A stretch of 64,000 nt of DNA from assembly GCA_963799365.1 (NCBI GenBank), contig CAWCWV010000001.1, forward strand, positions 310,001-374,000, in the 5' to 3' direction. This document shows positions 51,863 to 58,931 of this stretch, piece after piece. Within the stretch, counting starts at the first letter, position 1. Each line of letters begins with the position of its first letter. Made by a program: the position numbers and the translations under genes. The notes under the pieces are model-generated. The model had not been told where the DNA came from and ran no database searches. It saw only the letters and a program-made list of their open reading frames with translations. This DNA is from Marinirhabdus sp963799365. GTDB taxonomy: Bacteria; Bacteroidota; Bacteroidia; Flavobacteriales; Flavobacteriaceae.

Positions 51863-52150
51863 ATGAAACACTGGGTCTACATATTATATTCTGAAAAGCT
51901 CGATAGGTTCTATACAGGGGAAACATCTAATTTTGATATCAGGATGGAATTTCACAGTAATTCCGATTCTAAAAAATTCACAGGGAAAGCAAAAGATTGG
52001 GAGTTGTTTTTGAAGTTTGAATGTGAATGTAAGAAGCAGGCATTTTCAATTGAAAAGCATATCAAAAAGATGAAGGGCAAGATTTACATCAAAAATTTAT
52101 TGAGGTATTCTGAAATTATAGAAAAGTTAAAAATCAGATATAGCTGTTAA
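51863..52150 (+). CDS. GIY-YIG nuclease, array copy 1
   Basis: A 95-residue single-domain GIY-YIG nuclease (YhbQ/UPF0213-like size). Motifs: VYI (5-7) and YTG (17-19), Arg27, His31 and metal-binding Glu64 in the AFSIEKHIKKMK helix. I chose ATG 51863, immediately after the terminator T-tract; a TTG 6 nt earlier is part of that tract. There is no ribosome-binding site. The stop codon lies in a CTGTTAATC shared with the tRNA anticodon loop. It differs from other copies at Gly72 (Ser elsewhere). Confidence 0.85.
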   Translation: MKHWVYILYSEKLDRFYTGETSNFDIRMEFHSNSDSKKFTGKAKDWELFLKFECECKKQAFSIEKHIKKMKGKIYIKNLLRYSEIIEKLKIRYSC

Positions 52151-52226
52151 TCGCAGCAATTAACTATGAACCGAGTCCCGAAAGCTTTCGGGATTGGTTC
52201 GAAGCCCAAGAAGAGGAGCTTTTTTA

Positions 52227-52258
52227 ATCCCCAGTAGTTATACTGGGAATTTTTTTGT
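52227..52258 (+). terminator. Terminator hairpin before GIY-YIG copy 2, with rewritten stem
   Basis: CCCAGTA (52230-52236) pairs with TACTGGG (52241-52247), 4-nt loop, then a T-tract. The other three units have AATCCCCGC/GCGGGGATT instead. The sequence of both stem sides has changed but pairing, loop size and T-tract are kept. Confidence 0.8.
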
Positions 52259-52260
52259 TT

Positions 52261-52548
52261 ATGAAACACTGGGTCTACATATTATATTCTGAAAAGCTCG
52301 ATAGGTTCTATACAGGGGAAACATCTAATTTTGATATCAGGATGGAATTTCACAGTAATTCGGATTCTAAAAAATTCACAGGGAAAGCAAAAGATTGGGA
52401 GTTGTTTTTGAAGTTTGAATGTGAATGTAAGAAGCAGGCATTTTCAATCGAAAAGCATATCAAAAAGATGAAGAGCAAGATTTACATCAAAAATTTATTG
52501 AGGTATTCTGAAATTATTGAAAAGTTGAAAATTAGATATAGCTGTTAA
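52261..52548 (+). CDS. GIY-YIG nuclease, array copy 2
   Basis: A 95-residue copy with all motifs of copy 1 (VYI, YTG, Arg27, His31, Glu64) and Ser72. Differences from copy 1 are a handful of bases, mostly silent. Start is the ATG after the hairpin T-tract. Confidence 0.83.
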   Translation: MKHWVYILYSEKLDRFYTGETSNFDIRMEFHSNSDSKKFTGKAKDWELFLKFECECKKQAFSIEKHIKKMKSKIYIKNLLRYSEIIEKLKIRYSC

Positions 52549-52653
52549 TCGCAGCAATTAACTATGAACCGAGTCCCGAAAGCTTTCGGGATTGGTTCGA
52601 GCCCAAGAAGAGGAGCTTTTTTAATCCCCGCAATAGCGGGGATTTTTTTGTTT

Positions 52654-52941
52654 ATGAAACACTGGGTCTACATATTATATTCTGAAAAGCTCGATAGGTT
52701 CTATACAGGGGAAACATCTAATTTTGATATTAGGATGGAATTTCACAGTAATTCCGATTCTAAAAAATTTACAGGGAAAGCAAAAGATTGGGAGTTGTTT
52801 TTGAAGTTTGAATGTTAATGAAAGAAGCAGGCATTTTCAATTGAAAAGCATATCAAAAAGATGAAGAGCAAGATTTACATCAAAAATTTAATGAGGTATT
52901 CTGAAATTATAGAAAAGTTGAAAATTAGATATAGCTGTTAA
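52654..52941 (+). pseudogene. GIY-YIG nuclease, array copy 3, inactivated by nonsense mutations
   Basis: The frame is intact in length (96 codons) but codons 55 and 56 are TAA and TGA instead of GAA and TGT, ending the product at residue 54. That removes the helix with metal-binding Glu64, so the product should be inactive. The rest of the sequence still matches the other copies, so decay is recent. An apparent longer ORF starting at 52564 only extends into tRNA-derived sequence. Confidence 0.88.
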
Positions 52942-53047
52942 TCGGAGCAATTAACAATGAACTGAGTCCCGAAAGCTTTCGGGATTGGTTCGAAGCCCAA
53001 GAAGAGGAGCTTTTTTAATCCCCGCAATAGCGGGGATTTTTTTGTTT

Positions 53048-53335
53048 ATGAAACACTGGGTCTACATATTATATTCTGAAAAGCTCGATAGGTTCTATAC
53101 AGGGGAAACATCTAATTTTGATATCAGGATGGAATTTCACAGTAATTCCGATTCTAAAAAATTCCCAGGGAAAGCAAAAGATTGGGAGTTGTTTTTGAAG
53201 TTTGAATGTGAATGTAAGAAGCAGGCATTTTCAATTGAAAAGCATATCAAAAAGATGAAGAGCAAGATTTACATCAAAAATTTATTGAGGTATTCTGAAA
53301 TTATAGAAAAGTTGAAAATCAGATATAGCTGTTAA
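53048..53335 (+). CDS. GIY-YIG nuclease, array copy 4
   Basis: A 95-residue copy with intact GIY-YIG motifs and one distinct change, Thr40 to Pro. The apparent upstream start at 52985 reads through the tRNA fragment and hairpin and is not credible. The final tRNA 3' half (53379-53403) follows and marks the end of the array. Confidence 0.83.
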   Translation: MKHWVYILYSEKLDRFYTGETSNFDIRMEFHSNSDSKKFPGKAKDWELFLKFECECKKQAFSIEKHIKKMKSKIYIKNLLRYSEIIEKLKIRYSC

Positions 53336-53415
53336 TCGGAGCAATTAACTATGAACCGAGTCCCGAAAGCTTTCGGGATTGGTTCGAAGCCCAAGAAGAG
53401 GAGCAGAGTGAGAAC

Positions 53416-53450
53416 AAGCCTTTACAGAAATGTAGAGGCTTTTCTATTTT
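53416..53450 (+). terminator. Terminator after the last tRNA-Asn fragment
   Basis: AAGCCTTTACA (53416-53426) pairs with TGTAGAGGCTT (53431-53441), with one mismatch and a GAAA loop, followed by a T-rich tract. It closes the tRNA/GIY-YIG transcript. It is probably the original terminator of the tRNA operon. Confidence 0.75.
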
Positions 53451-53562
53451 TAGGGAGTAAAACAACAGTAAAACATTTATTATTTTTGGATTGTGTTTTC
53501 CAGGCTCCATTCTATGGTGTTCCATATGTAGCACCTAAAAGTGTTTCTGAAAAATAATTAAA

Positions 53563-53733
53563 ATGGATATTAGATTTATTGCTCTTATTATATGTGTAGT
53601 GTCTTTTTTTGTAGGGGTTTATACTATAACTAAAGAGAAAAGGAAAGTTAATGACATAGTTTTTGGAAGATCAATGAAGTTAATAGTTCCTTCAATTATC
53701 TACATAATTTATTATATAATCTATGTTTTATAG
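53563..53733 (+). CDS. Candidate 56-residue membrane protein
   Basis: A 56-codon frame (MDIRFIALIICVVSFFVGVY, a basic middle TKEKRKVND, then MKLIVPSIIYIIYYIIYVL) with two predicted helices and a cytoplasmic-type loop. It lies between the array terminator and a second hairpin at 53771-53806. No family is recognised, but the hydrophobic pattern with a positive loop is unlikely in random AT-rich DNA. Confidence 0.45.
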   Translation: MDIRFIALIICVVSFFVGVYTITKEKRKVNDIVFGRSMKLIVPSIIYIIYYIIYVL

Positions 53734-53770
53734 AATAGTATTTTCTGGCGACGGTAAAAAAAAGAGGCAA

Positions 53771-53806
53771 AAAGACTTTACTTTCAGGTAAGGTCTTTTT
53801 TTATGG
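53771..53806 (+). terminator. Hairpin with T-tract
   Basis: AAAGACTTTAC pairs imperfectly with GTAAGGTCTTT and runs into seven T. It ends the small membrane-protein transcript. The remaining 53810-54000 shows no gene. Confidence 0.65.
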
Positions 53807-53998
53807 ATTATTCTGGAGGTTTTTTTGCGAGAAGATTATCCTAACTAAGCGACATTGGGAGTTCTTCAAACAAAACTTTGCAAACTCTAAACCAAACAAC
53901 TCAAACACTAAGTATGAATTGCATAGCTATAAAACAATAACAACAAAGAGAGTAGCAATTTTTTCATGATACCGGTTTTATGAAATTCTAATGTACTA

Positions 53999-54030
53999 AA
54001 AATAAAAATTTCAACTCTCTTTTGAGGTTG
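53999..54030 (-). terminator. Terminator of the threonine dehydrogenase gene
   Basis: On the minus strand CAACCTC-AAAA-GAGAGTTG (54030-54012) forms a short stem followed by a T-rich tract (AAATTTTTATTTTT), 25 bp past the stop codon. Confidence 0.6.
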
Positions 54031-54054
54031 CAATCTGTTACGTTTGAAAAGTAA

Positions 54055-54993
54055 CTACCCCAGATTCTCCAGCATAATCTTAGTCATCTCATCCAATTCT
54101 ATTTCGTGTTTCCAACCCCAATCTTCTCTAGCATTATCATCATTTATGCTCTGTGGCCAGGAGTCTGCAATCGCTTGTCTGAAATCTGGTTCATAAGAAA
54201 TCGTAAAATCTTTTTGCTGTTTTCTAATGCTTGCTGCAATCTCTTCAGGATTAAAACTCATAGCAGAAAGATTGTAAGAATTTCTAATCTTCACTTTTTC
54301 TGAAGGTGCTTCCATAATCCCTATGGTTGCTTTTATAGCATCGTCCATAAACATCATAGGTAAGGTAGTTTCAGCATTTAAAAAGCATCTGTATTTATTG
54401 TGCTTTACCGCTTTATGGTATATATCCACCGCATAATCTGTGGTCCCTCCACCTGGTAAGGTTTTATAACTTATTAAACCAGGGTATCTAATACTTCGCA
54501 CATCTACTCCATATTTATTAAAGTAATACTCGCACCAGCGCTCTCCTGTTTGCTTACTTATTCCATATACGGTACTAGGTTCCATTATAGTGTGCTGTGG
54601 AGTTTCGGTTTTTGGGGTTGTGGGACCAAAAACAGCGATACTGGAAGGCCAGAATATCTTGTCAATTTTTCCTTCTTTGGCAAGGTTTAATACATTAAAA
54701 AGGGAATTCATATTTAAATTCCAACCGCGCATGGGGAATTTTTCGGCTGTAGCAGAGAGCATGGCAGCCATTAAATACACATCGGTAATTTCGTGCTTTA
54801 TAACCACATCTTGAACAGCATCATAATCCATGGCGTCTAACACTTCAAAAGGACCCGCTTGCATCATTTCTGTATCACCTTCGCGTATATCACTTGCAAT
54901 TACTTTATGCGGCGCATATAGTTTTCTAAGTGTTGCGGTAAGTTCGGTTCCAATTTGCCCACAGGCGCCAATGATGAGGATTCTTTTTTTCAT
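54055..54993 (-). CDS. SDR-type L-threonine 3-dehydrogenase
   Basis: A 312-residue extended SDR oxidising threonine to 2-amino-3-ketobutyrate. The NAD motif is GACGQIG (8-14), catalytic Ser/Tyr/Lys lie in WPSSIAVFG and YGISK, and IRYPGLISYKTLPGGGTTDYA is diagnostic of the NAD-dependent epimerase-like threonine dehydrogenases found in Bacteroidetes. It is cytosolic and monocistronic, with a likely terminator just beyond its stop. Confidence 0.9.
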   Translation of the reverse strand: MKKRILIIGACGQIGTELTATLRKLYAPHKVIASDIREGDTEMMQAGPFEVLDAMDYDAVQDVVIKHEITDVYLMAAMLSATAEKFPMRGWNLNMNSLFNVLNLAKEGKIDKIFWPSSIAVFGPTTPKTETPQHTIMEPSTVYGISKQTGERWCEYYFNKYGVDVRSIRYPGLISYKTLPGGGTTDYAVDIYHKAVKHNKYRCFLNAETTLPMMFMDDAIKATIGIMEAPSEKVKIRNSYNLSAMSFNPEEIAASIRKQQKDFTISYEPDFRQAIADSWPQSINDDNAREDWGWKHEIELDEMTKIMLENLG

Positions 54994-55125
54994 AGGATAC
55001 TAATTCTAAGTTGAGGTTTCTTTTTCAGAAGTAAAGATACACATTCTGCTGAAGCCTGAATTTTGCAAACCTTTAACTTTTAGCAGTAGGATTACACTTA
55101 TATTTGCGGTTTATTACTTTTTTTA

Positions 55126-55719
55126 ATGAAACGTCTAATTACTTTTGCCACATTATTTTGCTTGCTGCTTTTTGCAATGGTATCTTGTAAGGATGTTTCA
55201 GAAACAGATACTAGTTCACAATTGCTGGATGAAAATGCCCGCTATGGAAGTGCTCTCACCGAATTGCCAACACTAACAAACGCAGCAAAATCACAAATTA
55301 TCTCTTGGTCGGTTTTTGAAGACTTTGAAGGAAATGCCCAAAGGTTAAAAAACCAAACGTTGCCAACACTTCAAGCTATTTCGGAACAACTCGCATCTCA
55401 AACAGACTCCCTACTTACAAAAATCCCGGATACCATAAATACGCGCCCAATTTATGCACGACTTATTTTGGTTAATACGCGCGCAAAATTATTGGAGCAG
55501 TTGGCTAAAGAGACTACAATAGACTCTTCACTTCTTGAAACGAGTTTAAGAGAAATGAATACGGCTATACAAAATCTTTTTATTGAAATGAACGGGACTT
55601 TTACAAAGAGTAAAATAGATGACGAACTCAAAGAAACCGAAAAGAAAGAATTAGAAAAACAACGTAAGTTCTTAGACTCTGTCTATACATCAGAATTACA
55701 AGATAATAAAGGGAATTAA
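55126..55719 (+). CDS. Coiled-coil lipoprotein of unknown function
   Basis: A 197-residue lipoprotein: signal MKRLITFATLFCLLLFAMVSC (lipobox MVSC), then a mostly helical mature part (TLQAISEQLASQTDSLLTK; SSLLETSLREMNTAIQNLFI; ELKETEKKELEKQRKFLDSV). No domain is recognised. TATATTTG at 55099-55106 is a likely -7 element. It is followed by the M13 peptidase gene 56 bp later, perhaps co-transcribed. Confidence 0.8.
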   Translation: MKRLITFATLFCLLLFAMVSCKDVSETDTSSQLLDENARYGSALTELPTLTNAAKSQIISWSVFEDFEGNAQRLKNQTLPTLQAISEQLASQTDSLLTKIPDTINTRPIYARLILVNTRAKLLEQLAKETTIDSSLLETSLREMNTAIQNLFIEMNGTFTKSKIDDELKETEKKELEKQRKFLDSVYTSELQDNKGN

Positions 55720-55775
55720 GTGTAACAAACTAGACATTTTCCTTACTAATACCAGAATAATTTTAAAACCAAAAT

Positions 55776-57845
55776 ATGAAACGAAACATTATAACCGCAG
55801 TTGTTGCTGTTGCAGCTGTAGCCTTAGCGGTTACGTCATGTGAAGACAAAAACAAAGACATGGCACAAGCAGATACAGTTGAGCGTGGGATTATCCTTTC
55901 TAATATGGATACTACCGTAAACCCAAAAAATGATTTCTACAATTACGTAAACGGAAATTGGATGAAGAACACCGAAATTCCAGACGACCAGGTTCGTTGG
56001 GGTGGTTTTGGCGTGTTGCGTAAATCTACAGATAAAGATGTGTTGGAAATTTTGAACAATGCAAAAGAAAGTGGAAAATATGGTGCAGATACAGATCAAG
56101 CAAAAGCCTTGGCAATATTTGCTTCAGAATTAGATACTGTAGCTAGAAACAAAGCAGGTATTGCTCCATTACAATCTGCCTTAGACGCCATTGCGGGTAT
56201 TAAAACAATGGAAGATTTCCAGAAGGTATTAACAACACGTGCTACAGAGGTTTCACAACCTTTCTTCGGAATTGCTGCGTTTAGTAACCCAAGCAATAGT
56301 GCGATGAATTCGGCATACATCACACCAGGAGGTTTAGGCCTTCCAGATCGTGATTACTATACAAATACCGATGCGAAGTCTATTGAAATTAGAGAAAAGT
56401 ATGTAGATCATATCACAAGAATGCTACAGTATTTAGGAGATGATGAAGCAGCTGCACGTAGCCAAGCTGAAACTATCTTAGCGTTTGAAACCAAATTGGC
56501 AACACCAAGATTGGACAAGGTAGCGAGTCGTGATTTCAGAAACTTCAACAATCCTAGAAGTGTGGAGCAGGTACAAAAAATGGTGCCAGCTATACAATGG
56601 GAACAAGCAATGAAGGATATGGGTGTCACCAAAAAATTGGATACCCTAATCGTAATGCAACCTACCTATATGCAAACAGTACAAAACGTACTTTCTAAAA
56701 AAGATATTGAAACCTGGAAAACTGTAATGCGCTGGCAAACCCTAAATAGTGCAGCAGGAGCTTTGTCTACTGAAATTGAAACAGCCAATTGGGATTTTTA
56801 CAGCAAGTACTTAAGTGGTGCTGTAAAGCAACGTCCAGCAGATGAACGCGCCCTTGGGACCGTTAACGGAAGTGTAGGGGAAGCAGTGGGACAATTATAT
56901 GTAGATGAAAAATTTCCGCCAGAAGCAAAAGAAAAGGCAGAAAAAATGATTGCCAATGTGATCGCAGCCTACAAAGACCGAATCATGAATTTGGATTGGA
57001 TGAGTGCTGAAACCAAAGAAAAAGCAGTAGCAAAACTGAATAAGTTTACTGTAAAAATTGGCTATCCAGACACTTGGGAAGACTATGCTGCTATGAATGT
57101 AAAGGCTGGAAACACGTATTACGAAAATATGATGGCTGTTGCAAACTGGCAGTTTAAAGACAACCTGGATAAGATTGATGAGCCAGTAGATAGAACAGAA
57201 TGGGGTATGTCTCCACAAACGGTGAATGCCTATTTCAATCCATTTAACAATGAAATTGTATTCCCGGCAGCAATTTTACAACCTCCTTTCTACGATTATA
57301 AAGCAGATGAAGCTGTAAACTACGGTGGGATGGGAGCTGTAATTGGACACGAGATATCTCATGCTTTCGACGATAGTGGAGCGCGTTTTGATGGTGACGG
57401 AAATTTGGTTAACTGGTGGACAGACGGAGATTTGGAGAAATTTACACAACGTGGTGATGCATTGGCAGCACAATACGATAGTGTTGAAGTACTGGACAGC
57501 GTCTTCATAAACGGAAAGTTTACTTTAGGTGAAAATATTGGTGACCTTGGTGGTTTGTTAGGGGCGTATGACGGGCTTCAGAAATTCTACAAAGAAAACG
57601 GACGTCCAGGAAATATTGACGGATTTACACCAGAGCAGCGTTTCTTTATGAGTTGGGCAACTGTTTGGAGAACCAAGCAACGTGAAGAGTCTTTACGTAC
57701 CCAAATTAAAACAGACCCGCATTCTCCAGGAATGTACCGTGCTACAGAGCCTCTTAAAAACATAGATGCTTTTTACGAAGCGTTCGATATTAAAGAAGGT
57801 GACCCAATGTACGTAGCTCCGGAAAACAGAGTACGTATCTGGTAA
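55776..57845 (+). CDS. M13-family metalloendopeptidase (neprilysin-like), lipoprotein
   Basis: A 689-residue zinc peptidase. The signal ends in a lipobox (ALAVTSC), followed by the M13 N-terminal domain. The zinc site is HEISH in VIGHEISHAFDDSG, the third ligand is in GENIGDLGG, and NAYFNPFNNEIVFPAAILQPPFYD precedes them as in all M13 enzymes. It probably hydrolyses short peptides in the periplasm or at the surface. A terminator follows at 57889. Confidence 0.94.
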   Translation: MKRNIITAVVAVAAVALAVTSCEDKNKDMAQADTVERGIILSNMDTTVNPKNDFYNYVNGNWMKNTEIPDDQVRWGGFGVLRKSTDKDVLEILNNAKESGKYGADTDQAKALAIFASELDTVARNKAGIAPLQSALDAIAGIKTMEDFQKVLTTRATEVSQPFFGIAAFSNPSNSAMNSAYITPGGLGLPDRDYYTNTDAKSIEIREKYVDHITRMLQYLGDDEAAARSQAETILAFETKLATPRLDKVASRDFRNFNNPRSVEQVQKMVPAIQWEQAMKDMGVTKKLDTLIVMQPTYMQTVQNVLSKKDIETWKTVMRWQTLNSAAGALSTEIETANWDFYSKYLSGAVKQRPADERALGTVNGSVGEAVGQLYVDEKFPPEAKEKAEKMIANVIAAYKDRIMNLDWMSAETKEKAVAKLNKFTVKIGYPDTWEDYAAMNVKAGNTYYENMMAVANWQFKDNLDKIDEPVDRTEWGMSPQTVNAYFNPFNNEIVFPAAILQPPFYDYKADEAVNYGGMGAVIGHEISHAFDDSGARFDGDGNLVNWWTDGDLEKFTQRGDALAAQYDSVEVLDSVFINGKFTLGENIGDLGGLLGAYDGLQKFYKENGRPGNIDGFTPEQRFFMSWATVWRTKQREESLRTQIKTDPHSPGMYRATEPLKNIDAFYEAFDIKEGDPMYVAPENRVRIW

Positions 57846-57888
57846 ACGTTGAAATCGAAACTGAAATCGAAACTGAATTCGAAGTTGA

Positions 57889-57921
57889 AAAAAAAGGAGC
57901 TCATTTTGGGCTCCTTTTTTT
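57889..57921 (+). terminator. Terminator after the M13 peptidase gene
   Basis: AAAAAAGGAGC pairs with GCTCCTTTTTT around a TCATTTTGG loop. Just before it, a 12-bp tandem repeat (GAAATCGAAACT twice plus a degenerate third copy, 57851-57886) follows the stop codon. Confidence 0.85.
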
Positions 57922-57954
57922 GCTCTTTCATAAGTGAAGAATATATCGGAATTT

Positions 57955-58042
57955 CTCAGCGAATCTCTGCGCTTGCTCCGCGTATCTCGGCGTAATAGCT
58001 CTTCCACAGAGTCGCGCAGAAGATCACAGAGATTCACGGAGA
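57955..58042. repeat. Dispersed repeat rich in TCTCTGCG / CACAGAG motifs
   Basis: Alternating TCTCTGCGC, CGTATCTCGGCG, CACAGAGTCGCGCAGA and CACAGAGATTCACGGAG elements, related in inverted orientation. This type of sequence is frequent between Flavobacteriia genes. It fills the space between the convergent M13 peptidase and reductase genes. Confidence 0.6.
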
Positions 58043-58049
58043 CAGTTTG

Positions 58050-58844
58050 CTAAATATCTTCAGTAAAGCGAAACTCCAACACCTGTTGCAAATTCACAGA
58101 ATCCACCTGCTTAAAAGTTTCATCTTTATCTTTAGCAAAATGTGGCAGTTCCAAACCTAATTCTTTCGCCTTTTCGGTATAATAGGTTTGTTTTGCTGGA
58201 TGAAGTGGGTGTACCGCATTAAAAATATGCCCGTATGCTTCTTGTTTTACAATCGCAACCAAGACCCCAATACAATCGTCCCGATGAATTAAATTTACGG
58301 GTGCTTCTCCACCACCTAAATTTTTACGACCTGCTAAATATTTTGCAGGTTGGCGTGTACCACCTATCAACCCTCCAAAACGTACAATACTAGTGTTACC
58401 TGCTGAAGTAAAAAACAATTGTTCTACTTGTTTGAGTTGCCGTCCCGCTTCGTTTTCGGGTTGTGGTACATCCATTTCGGTAACCTTTCCCTGCCCGTCT
58501 CCATATACCGAGGTGCTACCAATAAAAATACAAGCAGGGACTTTTGCGGTTTCAATTTCAGCCAGAAAATGAGTCATTTTTAGCACATAATCGGCTCCCG
58601 TATTTCTTCGTAATCCTGGGGGAATCATTACGATAAGTGTATCAAGATTTTTCAGAAATCCTTGCGACTCGCCTGTGACGCCACTTTCGGTTATTTCTAA
58701 GGGAAATACATTGAATCCCTTTTTTTGTAGCGTTGTCGCCTTTTCTACTGAAGTAACTGTGCCTTTTACTTCGTAGCCTAGCGTCATTAATTTGTTTGCC
58801 AAAGGTTTCCCCAACCATCCTAATCCTGCGATACCTATTGTCAT
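58050..58844 (-). CDS. Atypical SDR (YeeZ-like NAD(P)-binding protein)
   Basis: A 264-residue protein of the atypical SDR group: GLGWLG (7-12) as nucleotide-binding motif, LIVMIPPG, a Ser/Tyr pair in FIGSTSVYG and VRFGGLIGGTRQPAKYL, and IHRDDCIGVL. E. coli YeeZ has the same layout and unknown substrate. It lacks a canonical YxxxK, so the catalytic activity is unsure. It is cytosolic. It is the second gene after the M28 peptidase gene on the same strand in reading order (M28 gene upstream in coordinates above it). Confidence 0.82.
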   Translation of the reverse strand: MTIGIAGLGWLGKPLANKLMTLGYEVKGTVTSVEKATTLQKKGFNVFPLEITESGVTGESQGFLKNLDTLIVMIPPGLRRNTGADYVLKMTHFLAEIETAKVPACIFIGSTSVYGDGQGKVTEMDVPQPENEAGRQLKQVEQLFFTSAGNTSIVRFGGLIGGTRQPAKYLAGRKNLGGGEAPVNLIHRDDCIGVLVAIVKQEAYGHIFNAVHPLHPAKQTYYTEKAKELGLELPHFAKDKDETFKQVDSVNLQQVLEFRFTEDI

Positions 58845-58931
58845 AAATTTTCAAATTCCAAATTTCTATTTTCGTTTTTCTACAGTAATACTTCTAAGTG
58901 TCCCGATTTTTTATGGGGATATATCGAAGGA

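Larger units (their letters stand above)
51800..53403 (+). mobile_element. Tandem array of four tRNA-3'-end / GIY-YIG nuclease cassettes
   Basis: Four units, spaced 398, 393 and 394 bp between start codons. Each consists of: the T-arm and acceptor 3' half of tRNA-Asn; a terminator hairpin with T-tract; a 95-codon GIY-YIG gene; the sequence CTGTTAATC (the gene's Cys-stop, identical to the tRNA anticodon loop); an 18-bp palindrome TCCCGAAAGCTTTCGGGA (52176, 52574, 52967, 53361); and again the tRNA 3' half (52194-52218, 52592-52615, 52985-53009, 53379-53403). The units are ~98% identical by eye. No transposase or integrase is present. Confidence 0.8.

Noticed and set aside
52564..52660. N-terminal extensions of the GIY-YIG frames (RVPKAFGIGSS... 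and RSPRRGAFLI...)
   Set aside because: They translate the palindrome, the tRNA 3' half and the terminator hairpin. The conserved ATG before MKHWVYILYS is common to all units and is the better start.
51751..53403. Possible multi-tRNA cluster
   Set aside because: Only the first copy has a complete cloverleaf; the others keep just the T-arm and acceptor 3' side, and the upstream copy is interrupted.
53351..53557. 68-codon frame over the last tRNA fragment and terminator (MNRVPKAFGIG...)
   Set aside because: It begins in the palindrome and runs through tRNA-derived sequence and the terminator stem. Such frames arise by chance in repeats and terminators; no domain or signal is seen.
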